The position numbers were made by a program, and so were the translations under genes. The notes under the pieces are model-generated. The model was not told where the DNA came from and made no database searches. It was given only the letters and a program-made list of their open reading frames with translations. This document shows, piece by piece, positions 33,803-42,359 of a DNA stretch of 64,000 nucleotides. This DNA is from Pseudonocardia abyssalis (GTDB lineage Bacteria > Actinomycetota > Actinomycetes > Mycobacteriales > Pseudonocardiaceae), in the NCBI RefSeq assembly GCF_019263705.2, contig NZ_JADQDK010000001.1:2418001-2482000 (forward strand), given 5' to 3'. The stretch's first letter is position 1, and every line of letters begins with the position of its first letter.

Positions 33803-35068
33803 TCAGCAGCGGACCGACGCCAGCGAACCCCCCGGCGACGCGTTGAAGGACATGTGGACGTGCTCCATGTGGTTCTCGACGGGGGACCCGCGGTCCTTCA
33901 TCATCTGCCAGCCGGAGCCGGAGTTGATGCGCTGACGGAAGATGACGTACCTGACGGCGAGCGGGCCGCGGTTGCGCAACGCGCACTCGGCCAGCGCATC
34001 GCCCGTCTCCCGGTCCACGAAGAAATCCAGCGCCAGGCCGAGCGGGTGGTCCGACACCCGGCCCCGCGGGCCGACCCCGCCAACCGACTCGATGCCGAAG
34101 CGGCAGCGCAACAGCTGCCCCGCATCGGACACCCACCGCTTCACCGGCCCCCACCGGGGCACGCCCGTCCGGCAGCCGTACTCCGGACCCAGTGCGGCGG
34201 CCGGGCCGGTCGAGCTGCCGGCATCGGTGTCGGTCGAGACCGCAGCCCGTTCGGCCCGGCGCCGCTCTTCCTCCGCGGCCTGCGCGGCCCGCTGCTGGTA
34301 GGACTGGTAGGCGCCGCGCTGCTCGCGGAGCCGCTGGTCCGTCGCGGTGAAGGACGCCAGCTGCGCCTCGACTTCCGCCCGCTGCGCGTCGAGCCGTTCG
34401 AGCTGGGCCTCCTGGTCGGCGACGGCAGCGCCTGCGTCCTCGACCGCCGCGTCGGCAACCACACGGGCCTGCTCGGCCGTTGCGCTCGTCTCCTCGGCCT
34501 CGTCCACGGCCGCCCGAGCTAGCGACTCGGCGTTGACCTGGTCGATGTTGGCACGCTGCACCGCGTCGATGGTCCGGGCCAGCTCCCGCCCGATGAGGTT
34601 GCCGAACTCCGCTCTGGCGATCAGGTCCTCCGGTGTCTCCGCACCGGTGAGCAACCCGAGTGGGCCGAGATCGAGTGTCTGCTGGTATGTGACGGCCGCA
34701 GCTTGGTCGAGCCGTTGCCGGGCCTGATCCACCGCGCCGCGGGCGGCGATGGTGGCGACGTCGGCGTCGGCAGCGCGGGCCGCCGCGGCCGCGGCCGCCT
34801 GCTCGGCGGCCCGCAGCGCCGTCAACCGTTCGAACGCCGCTTCCCGGCGGCTCTGCAGGACGGCCCGGGCCTCGGCGGCCTGCCCGTCGAGCTCAGCCGC
34901 CATGCCCGAGAGCCGGCCCAGCTCAGCGGCCCGCTCGACGACGGCGGAGCGGCTGGCGTCGAGCGCGTCGTCCGAAGGGTTGGGCGGCGGCGCGGGTTGC
35001 GCTGCCGCGACGGAAGCGGCGACGAGCAGGCCAGCGACGGTAAACACCGAGACCAAGATCGTTCGCAT
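33803..35068 (-). CDS. Secreted coiled-coil wall-hydrolase-like protein
   Basis: A 421-aa protein with signal peptide (VFTVAGLLVAASVAAAQ), a long coiled coil of about 250 residues rich in Ala, Glu and Arg, and a C-terminal domain with SDHPLGLALDFFVDR and NHMEHVHM, which match the paired metal-ligand motifs of M15-like (ARB_07466-type) hydrolases. Architecture as in actinobacterial secreted cell-wall hydrolases with coiled-coil regulators. Start ATG 35068 with a clear ggaggt SD. It ends 10 bases from the convergent M15-like gene, so two similar hydrolases sit tail to tail. Confidence 0.82.
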   Translation of the reverse strand: MRTILVSVFTVAGLLVAASVAAAQPAPPPNPSDDALDASRSAVVERAAELGRLSGMAAELDGQAAEARAVLQSRREAAFERLTALRAAEQAAAAAAARAADADVATIAARGAVDQARQRLDQAAAVTYQQTLDLGPLGLLTGAETPEDLIARAEFGNLIGRELARTIDAVQRANIDQVNAESLARAAVDEAEETSATAEQARVVADAAVEDAGAAVADQEAQLERLDAQRAEVEAQLASFTATDQRLREQRGAYQSYQQRAAQAAEEERRRAERAAVSTDTDAGSSTGPAAALGPEYGCRTGVPRWGPVKRWVSDAGQLLRCRFGIESVGGVGPRGRVSDHPLGLALDFFVDRETGDALAECALRNRGPLAVRYVIFRQRINSGSGWQMMKDRGSPVENHMEHVHMSFNASPGGSLASVRC

Positions 35069-35276
35069 CTCCCACCTCCTGCCGGTACCCGGATCATGCT
35101 GGTGGCGTGGCCCGGGGCCGGGTCGCCACGCCACAGGAACCCGTTCTGACCACCCGGGGGTGCGAGAAGGCGCCCCGTACGGGCGGACTTCTCGGCTCAC
35201 GGAGCGCGCCGGCACGTCACCCGGTGACGGCTGTACGTCGCCACTCGAACGAGTTGTCGATTGACCCGACAGTCGT

Positions 35277-36161
35277 TCACGTCACAGCGATGTTCCGCTC
35301 GTCCAACCACGGGGTCGGGTTGACGTTGCCGCCACCCGGGGTGATCACCTCGAAGTGCAGATGGGGCCCGGTGGAGCGGCCCCGGTTGCCGACCTCGGCG
35401 ATCACGTCCCCTGCGGACACCCGCTGCCCGACCTGCACCAGCGTGCGGTCGATGTGGCCGTAGAGGGTGACGGTGCCGTCGTCGTGCCGCACACGCACCC
35501 ACAGGCCGAAGCCGCTCGCGGGGCCGGAGTCGACCACGACACCGTCCAGGGGAACGCGGATGGGACTGCCGACGGGCGCGGCGATGTCGAGGCCCTTGTG
35601 CTGGGCGTCCCAGCGCGGGCCGTACCCGGAGGTGATCCGTCCCGTCATCATCTGTACCCCACCGCCGCTGAGGAGGCGGGTGGCCGTCGAGACGCTGCGC
35701 CGGGCCTGTTCCGCGGCTTCCTCCGCGGCCCGGGCCTCCTCGGCCGCCCGGGCCGTCTCCACCCGGCGCGCATCCTCGTCCGCCACCCGTTCGAGCTCCA
35801 CCGCCTTGATCAAACCCGCGGCGTCGGCGACCGGAGGCTCGAGCGGCGCAGGAAACGCGACCGGCACCACCACCGCGTTCGATGTCGGTGGAACGCTCAG
35901 GGTCGCCGCACCGAGCCGGAACACGCCGGGGTCGTCGATTGCCGGCGACGCCGCGAGCGCCGTCTCGGCTGCGAGCGCGAGCAGGCCACCGGCGACGGTG
36001 GCCGCGATGACGCGACCGGGAACCGACGGATTCCTGTTCTCGATCGGTACGGAGGAGGCGCCGACGAGCCGGGGTCCGGGGGGAGCCGGCTGCCACAAGG
36101 GGGCCGGTCGGACCTGCGCGGTCTGCGTGCGGCGGCCACGGGGGGAGCGATGCCGCGCCAC
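35277..36161 (-). CDS. M23-family (LytM-type) peptidase
   Basis: A 294-aa exported protein with an N-terminal TM or signal (IAATVAGGLLALAAETALA), a short coiled coil (ARAAEEARAAEEAAEQ), and a C-terminal LytM domain: HKGLDIAAPVGSPI with the first His and Asp, then YGHID and GPHLHFEV with the HxH ligands. All zinc ligands are present, so it is probably an active glycyl-glycine or DD-type endopeptidase or an amidase activator. Start GTG 36161. Divergent from the BlaI-type repressor across a TACT-N9-AGTA dyad. Confidence 0.9.
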   Translation of the reverse strand: MARHRSPRGRRTQTAQVRPAPLWQPAPPGPRLVGASSVPIENRNPSVPGRVIAATVAGGLLALAAETALAASPAIDDPGVFRLGAATLSVPPTSNAVVVPVAFPAPLEPPVADAAGLIKAVELERVADEDARRVETARAAEEARAAEEAAEQARRSVSTATRLLSGGGVQMMTGRITSGYGPRWDAQHKGLDIAAPVGSPIRVPLDGVVVDSGPASGFGLWVRVRHDDGTVTLYGHIDRTLVQVGQRVSAGDVIAEVGNRGRSTGPHLHFEVITPGGGNVNPTPWLDERNIAVT

Positions 36162-36235
36162 GAGATTCCTTTCGTGATCTGGTCGGCACTCGACATCACA
36201 GCGGGGAGCGGACGCGTCGAGACCGGATCGTCATC

Positions 36236-36253
36236 TACTGGATGAGACAGTAG
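36236..36253 (+). promoter_or_regulatory. Dyad between M23 peptidase and blaI-like gene
   Basis: TACTGGATGAGACAGTA, extended to CTAC...GTAG with 11 bases between the halves. A BlaI-family repressor gene starts about 130 bases to the right, so an autoregulatory site is likely. Spacing differs from the CTAC-N8-GTAG sites. Confidence 0.45.
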
Positions 36254-36380
36254 CGAGAACGTCCACTCCGCAGCCTGATCGCCGCACGGGGGAGCCGACC
36301 GGCGCCCGCCACGCGCCGAACGGCGACCCGCAGGAGGTCTGCCGTGGCAGCTACGCTGAGCGGACCGGGAGGGGGTCGTG

Positions 36381-36746
36381 ATGCGCGGGTTCGGCGAGCT
36401 GGAGGCGGCGGTGATGGAGCACCTGTGGGCGTTCCCGGACGGGGCGACGATCCCGCAGGTGCACGAGAGGATGCAGGCGGACCGGGACATCGCGTACACG
36501 ACGGTCATGAGCACCGTGCACAACCTGCACCGCAAGGGCAGGTTGACCCGCGTCCGCGAAGGTCGCAAGCACCGCTACCGCACCACCTCCAGCAGGGCCG
36601 AACACAGTGCCGAACTGATGCGCGAGGCCTTGGGCAGCGGTGGGGACCCGCGTGCGGTCCTGAGTCACTTCGTCGAGCGCATCGATCCGGCCGACAGTCG
36701 CCGACTGGCCGAACTGCTGGCCACCATGGAGGAGCCGCCGCGATGA
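36381..36746 (+). CDS. BlaI/MecI/CopY-family transcriptional repressor
   Basis: A 121-aa winged-helix protein: GELEAAVMEHLWAF at the start, AYTTVMSTVHNLHRKGRL as recognition helix and wing, and a C-terminal helical dimer region. BlaI/MecI/CopY repressors bind short dyads and are released by proteolysis or by Cu(I). ATG 36381 follows a GTG at 36378, with a G-rich SD. It overlaps the M56 protease gene by ATGA, the classic blaI-blaR1-like pair. Likely regulator of the dyads at 25720, 28767, 31371, 36236 and 41228. No CxC copper motif at the C-terminus, so sensing probably goes through the M56 partner. Confidence 0.92.
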   Translation: MRGFGELEAAVMEHLWAFPDGATIPQVHERMQADRDIAYTTVMSTVHNLHRKGRLTRVREGRKHRYRTTSSRAEHSAELMREALGSGGDPRAVLSHFVERIDPADSRRLAELLATMEEPPR

Positions 36747-37690
36747 CCGCCGCGGCGTGCCTGATCGTCTACGGGTTCGTGGTGGCGGTTGTGGCGCCGC
36801 GTGTCCTCTACCGCCGCGCGCTGTTGGATCGAGCTCCCACGTTCGGGGTCACGATCTGGTTGGCGGCCATCGTTGGCGTCCTCGTGGCCTGGCTGAGCGC
36901 CGTGGTACTGGCCGCGGTCGAGGTGCTCCTCTCCCCCGAGGTCCGCCATGTCGTGGGCCGGTGCGCCGCGTCCTTCTGCGCCGCGGCGCTCGGTGCGCAC
37001 GGCTCGGTCGGGCAGTGGCTGGCGATCGGGACTGCGGTGGCGCTGGTCGCCGGCACCGTCGGTGCCTCGTTCGGGCTGGGCCGCGCGCTGCTCCGGGCGC
37101 GCACCCTGACCCACCGCCACGCCGACGACGCCCGCCTCCTCGGACACCACGACAGCACACTCGGCGCGGTCATCCTGGACGTGCCGGAGAGGGTGGTCTA
37201 CGCGGTCGCCGGGCGCCCGCCGACGATCGTGTTGAGCCGCCCGGCCCTGCAGTCACTCGACCAGGACCAGCTCGGCGTCATCCTCGCGCACGAACGGGCC
37301 CACCTCGCGGGCCGCCATCACCTGGTGCTCGGCCTCAGCGGCGCGTTGGCCCGGATCATGCCGCGGGTGCGCCTGTTCACCACGGGCCGGCGCGAGCTCG
37401 CCCGGCTGGTGGAGATGTGCGCGGACGACGCGGCGATCCATGACAGCCGCAGCGCCCGCGACCTTCTCAGGGCCCTGGTGACGCTCTCCGCCCCGGTCGG
37501 CATGCCCGGTTCCGCGCTGGCGGCCGCGGCCACCGACGTGACGGAGCGCGCCCAGCGACTCGCGTCGCCACCCGATCGCGGGGCACTGCGTCGGGCCCGA
37601 ACCCTGCTCACCGCCGGCTCCGTCACGCTGCTGGCCGGACCCACGCTGGTCGGCGCCGTCGCGTGCGGCGTCCTGCCGTTCGGCCTGTAG
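36743..37690 (+). CDS. M56-family membrane metallopeptidase (BlaR1-like, no sensor domain)
   Basis: A 315-aa membrane protein with about four TMs and the zinc motif HERAH (HExxH) in VILAHERAHLAG, followed by a downstream acidic region EMCADDAAI typical of M56. It lacks the penicillin-binding sensor domain of BlaR1, so the signal it detects is unknown. ATG 36743 overlaps the repressor stop as ATGA. Expected role: cleave the BlaI-like repressor when the envelope signal appears. Confidence 0.9.
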   Translation: MTAAACLIVYGFVVAVVAPRVLYRRALLDRAPTFGVTIWLAAIVGVLVAWLSAVVLAAVEVLLSPEVRHVVGRCAASFCAAALGAHGSVGQWLAIGTAVALVAGTVGASFGLGRALLRARTLTHRHADDARLLGHHDSTLGAVILDVPERVVYAVAGRPPTIVLSRPALQSLDQDQLGVILAHERAHLAGRHHLVLGLSGALARIMPRVRLFTTGRRELARLVEMCADDAAIHDSRSARDLLRALVTLSAPVGMPGSALAAAATDVTERAQRLASPPDRGALRRARTLLTAGSVTLLAGPTLVGAVACGVLPFGL

Positions 37691-37798
37691 CCCAACACCT
37701 CCGCACCCAGAACCTGTGCGGCTCCTCCACCTCGCCGAGTGCCGCGCGGGTCCAGCACGTCACCGGGTTTTGACGCCCCGCCGCTAAATTACTGAGAT

Positions 37799-37808
37799 AC
37801 TACGTAGT
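37799..37808 (+). promoter_or_regulatory. ACTACGTAGT palindrome upstream of the Cys-rich membrane protein
   Basis: A perfect 10-bp palindrome about 95 bases before the start at 37901, sharing the GTAG/CTAC halves with the other candidate operators but without the 8-base spacer. Confidence 0.35.
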
Positions 37809-37900
37809 TTGGCATCGAGCGGAGGCCCCGTGCATCGCCTGCCCGGAACGCGACGACGACGTCGATCGACCAGCGGGGCCCGGATCCGGCGGCAGTACCG

Positions 37901-38266
37901 GTGAGCACCTGGAGCGCGGTACTGGTCTTCGCCGGCATCCCTGCGGCGGTCGTCGGGCTCATCTGCGCCGTGGTCGTCCTGGGCGGCGGCTGGCGCCGTC
38001 CGCACGACCCGGACATCGTCGTCGGCATGCTCCGCCCGGAAGCGGGCTGCGCCGTCCGGATCGACGCCGAAGGTCGGCACATGCACGAGCCTCGGCCGGG
38101 GACCGACCCGACCTGCTTCACCGCCAGGTGCGTGGAGTGTCACACCACTCACGGCGACGGCACCGACGACGTGCACTTCACGGACGCCCGCGAGGGAACC
38201 GACAGCGTCCTCGCGCTCGGCTGGCACCTTGCCGGACCGCGGCTCCGCTGCCCACGGTGCCGGTGA
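37901..38266 (+). CDS. Small single-TM protein with Cys pairs
   Basis: A 121-aa protein with an N-terminal TM (AVLVFAGIPAAVVGLICAVV) and a small domain bearing CVECH, a TTHGDG segment and a C-terminal CPRC. The paired Cys and His residues suggest a zinc- or copper-binding finger. The start is GTG 37901. It is preceded by an ACTACGTAGT palindrome. No family is recognised; a metal-binding membrane protein of the same regulon is the best guess. Confidence 0.6.
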   Translation: MSTWSAVLVFAGIPAAVVGLICAVVVLGGGWRRPHDPDIVVGMLRPEAGCAVRIDAEGRHMHEPRPGTDPTCFTARCVECHTTHGDGTDDVHFTDAREGTDSVLALGWHLAGPRLRCPRCR

Positions 38267-38307
38267 ACCACCGGTCCGTCGCCAGACCGGGAACAGGAGA
38301 TCGAGAC

Positions 38308-38610
38308 GTGGGCCGAGAACAACGCCGCCGTGCCGAGCGCGAGCAACGCAGGCGCGCACGGGCGGTGCCCCCGCCCGCCGCGACGACGCGGCGTCCGGCC
38401 GCCGGAACGACTTCGACACCGGAGGTCCTGCTGCGTGAGCCCGGCCATCGGACCGAACCTCTCCGGCCGGCCACGGCACCCCCGGGGCGACGGCCCGGCA
38501 GCAACCCCGCTCCGCACGACCCGGACCGTCGACGCCCCCGTCCGCGACACTCACCGTCGGTTCGTCGCTGCAGGCCACGCAGGCCAATTGCGGTCCGGTC
38601 GAGGGATTAG
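38308..38610 (+). CDS. Arg/Pro-rich short reading frame before the Lgt-like gene
   Basis: From a GTG at 38308 with an aggaga SD, a 100-aa Arg- and Pro-rich frame ends in TAG at 38608. The N-terminus MGREQRRRAEREQRRR is plausible for a short basic protein, but the later part is probably out-of-frame sequence of the Lgt-like gene. A single indel near the C/G run at 38478-38486 would join it to that gene, giving a basic N-terminus plus Ig-like domain plus Lgt domain. Reported at low confidence. Confidence 0.25.
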   Translation: MGREQRRRAEREQRRRARAVPPPAATTRRPAAGTTSTPEVLLREPGHRTEPLRPATAPPGRRPGSNPAPHDPDRRRPRPRHSPSVRRCRPRRPIAVRSRD

Positions 38611-38678
38611 ACCCGCAGGCACTCGGCATCACCCTCACCTTCGACGCACCGCGGGACGGGGAGCCGTACCCGCTCACC

Positions 38679-39632
38679 GTGCGGTTCGTGGGCCTGCGGG
38701 CGGGAGCGACGAACCCACCCGCACCGGGCGATACCTTCGACGTCGTCGACACCATCGCCGGCGTCGTTCCGGGCAGCGGAACCGTCTCATTGACCCGCCG
38801 CATCGAGGGCATCACGCCCGGCGGCTGGACCGTGCAGGCCCGTTCCGTCGTCGACCCGTCCGGCCCCGACCGATCTGTGCCCGCAACGGCCCAGGTCGAG
38901 ACGAGCACCGGTTACGCCCCACTCATCCGCGTACGGGCACCCGGGGTCCGGATCGGCGCCTGGCCCGCGTTGGTCGGCTCTGGCGCTGCCGTGGCCCTGA
39001 TCCTGCAGGGCGTTCTCGCGTCCCGGTTCGGACTGCCCACGGGCCAGCTGTCGGTCCTGTCGCTCGTGGCCTGCCTGCTCGGCCTCGGCGGAGCGCGGCT
39101 GTACTACCGCCTCGAATACCCCCGGGGCCCGGAGACGCCGGTTCGGGTCACGGGCATGTGTATCCAGGGCTTCGTGCTCGCCGCGATCGGCACCGTCGTC
39201 ATGGGCGCACTACTGCTCGGGCTCCCGGTCGGCCGACTGATGGACGTGACCGCGCCCGGCCTGATGGCCGGGATGGCGATCGGGCGGGTGGGCTGCTTCC
39301 TCGGCGGTTGTTGTGCCGGCCGGGTGACCGCCTCACGGTGGGGGCTCTGGTCGTCCGACCGGCGCCTGGGTGTGCGCCGGATCCCGACCCAGCTGGTGGA
39401 GTCGGCGTGCGCCCTGCTGATCGGCTCGGTCGCGGGCACCGTCCTGCTGGTCGTCGACACCGAGCCTGCGGGGGCGGTGTTCGTCGCCACAATCGCGGCG
39501 TACACGTTCGGCCGGCAGCTGCTCTTCCCACTCCGGTCGCTCCCCCGGCACACGCGGTACGGGCGGCAGCTGGTGATGCTGTCGACCGGTATCGCGTCCG
39601 TGGGCGCCGGTGTGGCCCTGCTGCTGCGCTGA
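38679..39632 (+). CDS. Lgt-like membrane protein with extracytoplasmic N-terminal domain
   Basis: From GTG 38679 there are 317 codons. The first 90 look like an Ig-like beta domain. The rest is a membrane domain with about six TMs and a core GMAIGRVGCFLGGCCAGR, the RxGCFxxGCCxGR signature of the prolipoprotein diacylglyceryltransferase superfamily, followed by RIPTQLVES. Coding character clearly continues upstream in frame to a TGA at 38436 (for example LTVGSSLQATQANCG), but that part has no ATG, GTG or TTG. So either the true start uses a rare codon, or a frameshift near 38440-38540 has cut the N-terminus. Lgt transfers diacylglycerol to lipobox Cys; with Lnt nearby this suggests a local lipoprotein-acylation set. 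Confidence 0.75.
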   Translation: MRFVGLRAGATNPPAPGDTFDVVDTIAGVVPGSGTVSLTRRIEGITPGGWTVQARSVVDPSGPDRSVPATAQVETSTGYAPLIRVRAPGVRIGAWPALVGSGAAVALILQGVLASRFGLPTGQLSVLSLVACLLGLGGARLYYRLEYPRGPETPVRVTGMCIQGFVLAAIGTVVMGALLLGLPVGRLMDVTAPGLMAGMAIGRVGCFLGGCCAGRVTASRWGLWSSDRRLGVRRIPTQLVESACALLIGSVAGTVLLVVDTEPAGAVFVATIAAYTFGRQLLFPLRSLPRHTRYGRQLVMLSTGIASVGAGVALLLR

Positions 39633-39652
39633 GCGCGAGCGGCGAGCGCCGC

Positions 39653-41161
39653 CTACGAGTCGACGTACGACTCGACCGTCATCCCGGCCTCGCCGTGGTA
39701 GACGTTGTGGCAGTGGGTCAGCCACTGACCGGCGTTGTCAGCGTCGAAGTCGACTTCGAGCGCCTGCCCGGGGAACACGATCGCGGTGTCCTTGCGCGGA
39801 CCCACACCACCCGCGCCGCGGACCTGGAACGTGTGCCCGTGCAGGTGCATCGGATGGAACATCGACGTGGGGTTCTCGAACCGCAGCCGCACCCGCTACC
39901 CCTCCCGGACCGGGACCCCGGCCGCCGGGTCGTAGGTCCGGCCGTTGATCGTCCAGGTGTAGCCGGGCTCCGGTCCGCCGAGCGTCATGGGTTGCACGAC
40001 GTCGGGCTCCCGGTCGGGCAACACCACGGACTCCGCGGCCGACAGGTCGCTCATCGGGGTGACCGGGCTCCCGCGCAGCGCAGCAGCAGCCGCCATCACG
40101 TCAGGTGCGGCTCCCGGGCCCACGCGCAGCAGCACCTGGGTGACCCCGTCCTTGCCCTCGGCCAGGCCGAGCAGCAGCACCACCGCGTCCGGCACCTCGA
40201 CCACCGCGTCGACGCGCTCGCCCATGCCGAGCAGCACCGCTTCGACGCGGGTAGGGACGACCGGGAACCCGTCGGTGTGCGTGACCGTCATCGGCGTGCC
40301 GGGCACGCCGACCCGGAACGCGGTGTCGGCGGATGCGTTGATCATCCGGAGCCGGATCCGCTGACCAGATAGCACGTCCAGGGGCGGGCGGCGTCGGCGG
40401 TGCGCCCGTTGGCCAGGAAGTACGGGTAGGTGACGTCCCCTGCATCACCGCCGAGCAGGTCCGACCGCGGCATCGTCATGGCGCCTGCCCCGTCGCCCAT
40501 GTCCATCCCGCCCATGCCGTTGGCGAGCAGGTCGGTCAGCACCTGGTCGGGATCGCGGCCGGTGCCGTCGAGCGTCGTCGAACACGACGACCAGCTCCTG
40601 GTCGTAGTCGGCGGGCTCGTCCGGGTCCTCCACGATCAACGGCGCGTAGAGGCCCCGGTCCAGCTGCGCGCCGACGTGCGGGTGGAACCAGTAGGTGCCG
40701 GCGTCGGGCACCGTGAACGCGTAGTCGAACGTCGCACCCGGCGCGACCTCCGGCTGGGGCCAGCCCTGGTACTCCGTCCATGTCGTTGCGCAGCGCGAGC
40801 CCGTGCCGGTGCACGGTCGTGGGCTGAGGCAGGGCGTTGTCGAGCCGGGCCCGCAGCAGGTCCCCACGACGGACCCGGATCTCTCGGCCCGGTAGCTCAC
40901 CGCCGTAGGTCCAGGTGGCGACCCGCGCCCCGCCGAGGTCCACCTCGGCGGGAGCGGCGCGCAGAACCGCGTCGACGATGCGCTGCCCCGGACGGGTGCG
41001 GGCCTGCTCCAGCTCCATGATCCGAGGCGAGAACGGCCCGACCGGATTGGGAGGAGCGGCCTGCCCGGCGGTACAGCCGGCGAGCAGCGCTGCGCCGGCG
41101 GAGACCGCCAGGAACCGTCGTCGGGTCAGCGGCGGACCCGCCGGCAGCTGTCGGAGCGTCA
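39653..41161 (-). pseudogene. Multicopper oxidase destroyed by frameshifts and a nonsense codon
   Basis: The N-terminal part reads MTLRQLPAGPPLTRRRFLAV with a Tat motif and lipobox (LLAGCT), then a first cupredoxin domain to NDMDGVPGLA. The frame breaks at a C run near 40759; a second piece has WFHPHVGAQL; the frame breaks again near 40560 and 40380. The last part is cut by a TAG at 39893-39895 (VREG-stop-RVRLRF, probably GAG to TAG) and ends with HLHGHTF and HCHNVYHGEAGMT copper motifs. At least three frameshifts plus one stop argue for a true pseudogene rather than a sequencing error. A CTAC-N8-GTAG site remains upstream at 41228. The intact oxidase at 50922 may replace it. Confidence 0.88.
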
Positions 41162-41227
41162 TGCGTTCCTCCTGGCGTCTTCCGGTCGTCGATCGCATAT
41201 CAGCCGCGTCCGATCGCCCGCACGCAA

Positions 41228-41243
41228 CTACTATGCACTGTAG
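41228..41243 (+). promoter_or_regulatory. CTAC-N8-GTAG operator upstream of the multicopper oxidase pseudogene
   Basis: CTACTATGCACTGTAG, extended as ACTAC...GTAGTAGT, the best copy of the dyad in the window. It lies 67 bases before the former oxidase start. Confidence 0.6.
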
Positions 41244-41368
41244 TAGTAAGGGCCCGGCACAGATCAGGATCTCGACCGTGCGGACCGCAGCTGTCAACAC
41301 ACCAGTCGCGTGGCGTGGCGGCGACGCCCGGGCTCGTTGCCCAAACGCTTGCCGATCACTCACCACCC

Positions 41369-41393
41369 GATTGCGAAGTTCTACCTAGCGTCG
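41369..41393 (+). promoter_or_regulatory. Promoter-like element shared with the paralogue at 57726
   Basis: GATTGC, 9 bases, CCTAGCGTCG, with the second block starting 43 bases before the GTG start. The same two blocks with the same spacing and distance occur at 57668-57692. Confidence 0.55.
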
Positions 41394-41426
41394 AAGCCGC
41401 ACCTGAACCCGGAGGTCGACCACAGC

Positions 41427-42359
41427 GTGAGCACCCCCACCCCCACCCGGCTGACGATCGTGTACCGCTCGACCGACGCCGAGAACGGCAAGCCGCGCCC
41501 GCACTTCTACGGCAAGGACCTGGCCCTCGCGTCCATCCTGCGGGCCGCCGAGGCGCTGCCGACCGAGCCACGACTGGTCTTCCTCAACGACGGCGTCCTG
41601 CCCGCCGAACGGCTGGCCCTGATGAGGCGCCACGGCCACGTCCGCCGGATCGTGGGTGGCAGCAATCGCGCCACGTTCCGGACCGCCGTCGCTCGGCAGG
41701 CGGCGCTGTGCACCGGTGACCGGGAGCTCGTGTGGTTCGCCGAGGACGACTACCTCTACCGGCCCGACGCGCTGAGCTCGCTGATGGCGGCCGCAGCCGC
41801 GTTCCCCGAGGTCGACTACTTCGCGCTCTACGGTTCGGACGCCCTGGACACCGCCTCCCCATGGCACCGCCCCGCGGTGCGAGCCGAGCCGGGCGCGGAA
41901 GGGGACCCGGACGCACGCGCAGCCGGGTCGGTTCAGTGGTTCCGCGCGCAGTCCACCACCAGCACGTTCGGCGTACGGGCCCGGGCGCTGCGCGCCGACG
42001 CGGCGCTGCTGCGCAGGATGCCGTTCGCCGGTGGAGCGTGGGACACCGCGACCTGCCTCGCGCTGCAGGGGTACCTGCCCTTCCCCCGGCCCAACCTCCT
42101 CCCGCAGTCGGACGGCGTCACCGCCCGCACCCTGATCCGGGCTGCGGTACGGATCGCCGCCGACGTCGGTGCCGCCGCACGTCTGGGCGGGCGGCGGGTC
42201 CTCGTCGGCGCCGATCCGGAACTGGTCCACCACATGGAGGTCCATGACGACAGCACACGCACGTCTCCAAGCGCGGCCACCCTGCGTACGGACTGGCGGC
42301 GAACCGCCGAGGAGACCCGGGCATGGGCCGCCGACCGGGCCTTCGTCATCGCCGGATGA
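41427..42359 (+). CDS. Glycosyltransferase-like protein, copy A (uncharacterised family)
   Basis: A 310-aa soluble protein. The start LTIVYRSTDAENGKPRP and the acidic block WFAEDDYLYRPD suggest a GT-A-type nucleotide-sugar transferase with a DxD-like metal site; later motifs are DYFALYGSDALD, TTSTFGVR and GGAWDTATCLALQGY. The family is not one I can name. GTG 41427 is chosen because ggaggt lies upstream and the paralogue at 57726 starts at the same place. It ends 14 bases inside the convergent MFS gene. Very similar to the gene at 57726 over its whole length. The substrate is unknown; the fold assignment is inference. Confidence 0.8.
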   Translation: MSTPTPTRLTIVYRSTDAENGKPRPHFYGKDLALASILRAAEALPTEPRLVFLNDGVLPAERLALMRRHGHVRRIVGGSNRATFRTAVARQAALCTGDRELVWFAEDDYLYRPDALSSLMAAAAAFPEVDYFALYGSDALDTASPWHRPAVRAEPGAEGDPDARAAGSVQWFRAQSTTSTFGVRARALRADAALLRRMPFAGGAWDTATCLALQGYLPFPRPNLLPQSDGVTARTLIRAAVRIAADVGAAARLGGRRVLVGADPELVHHMEVHDDSTRTSPSAATLRTDWRRTAEETRAWAADRAFVIAG

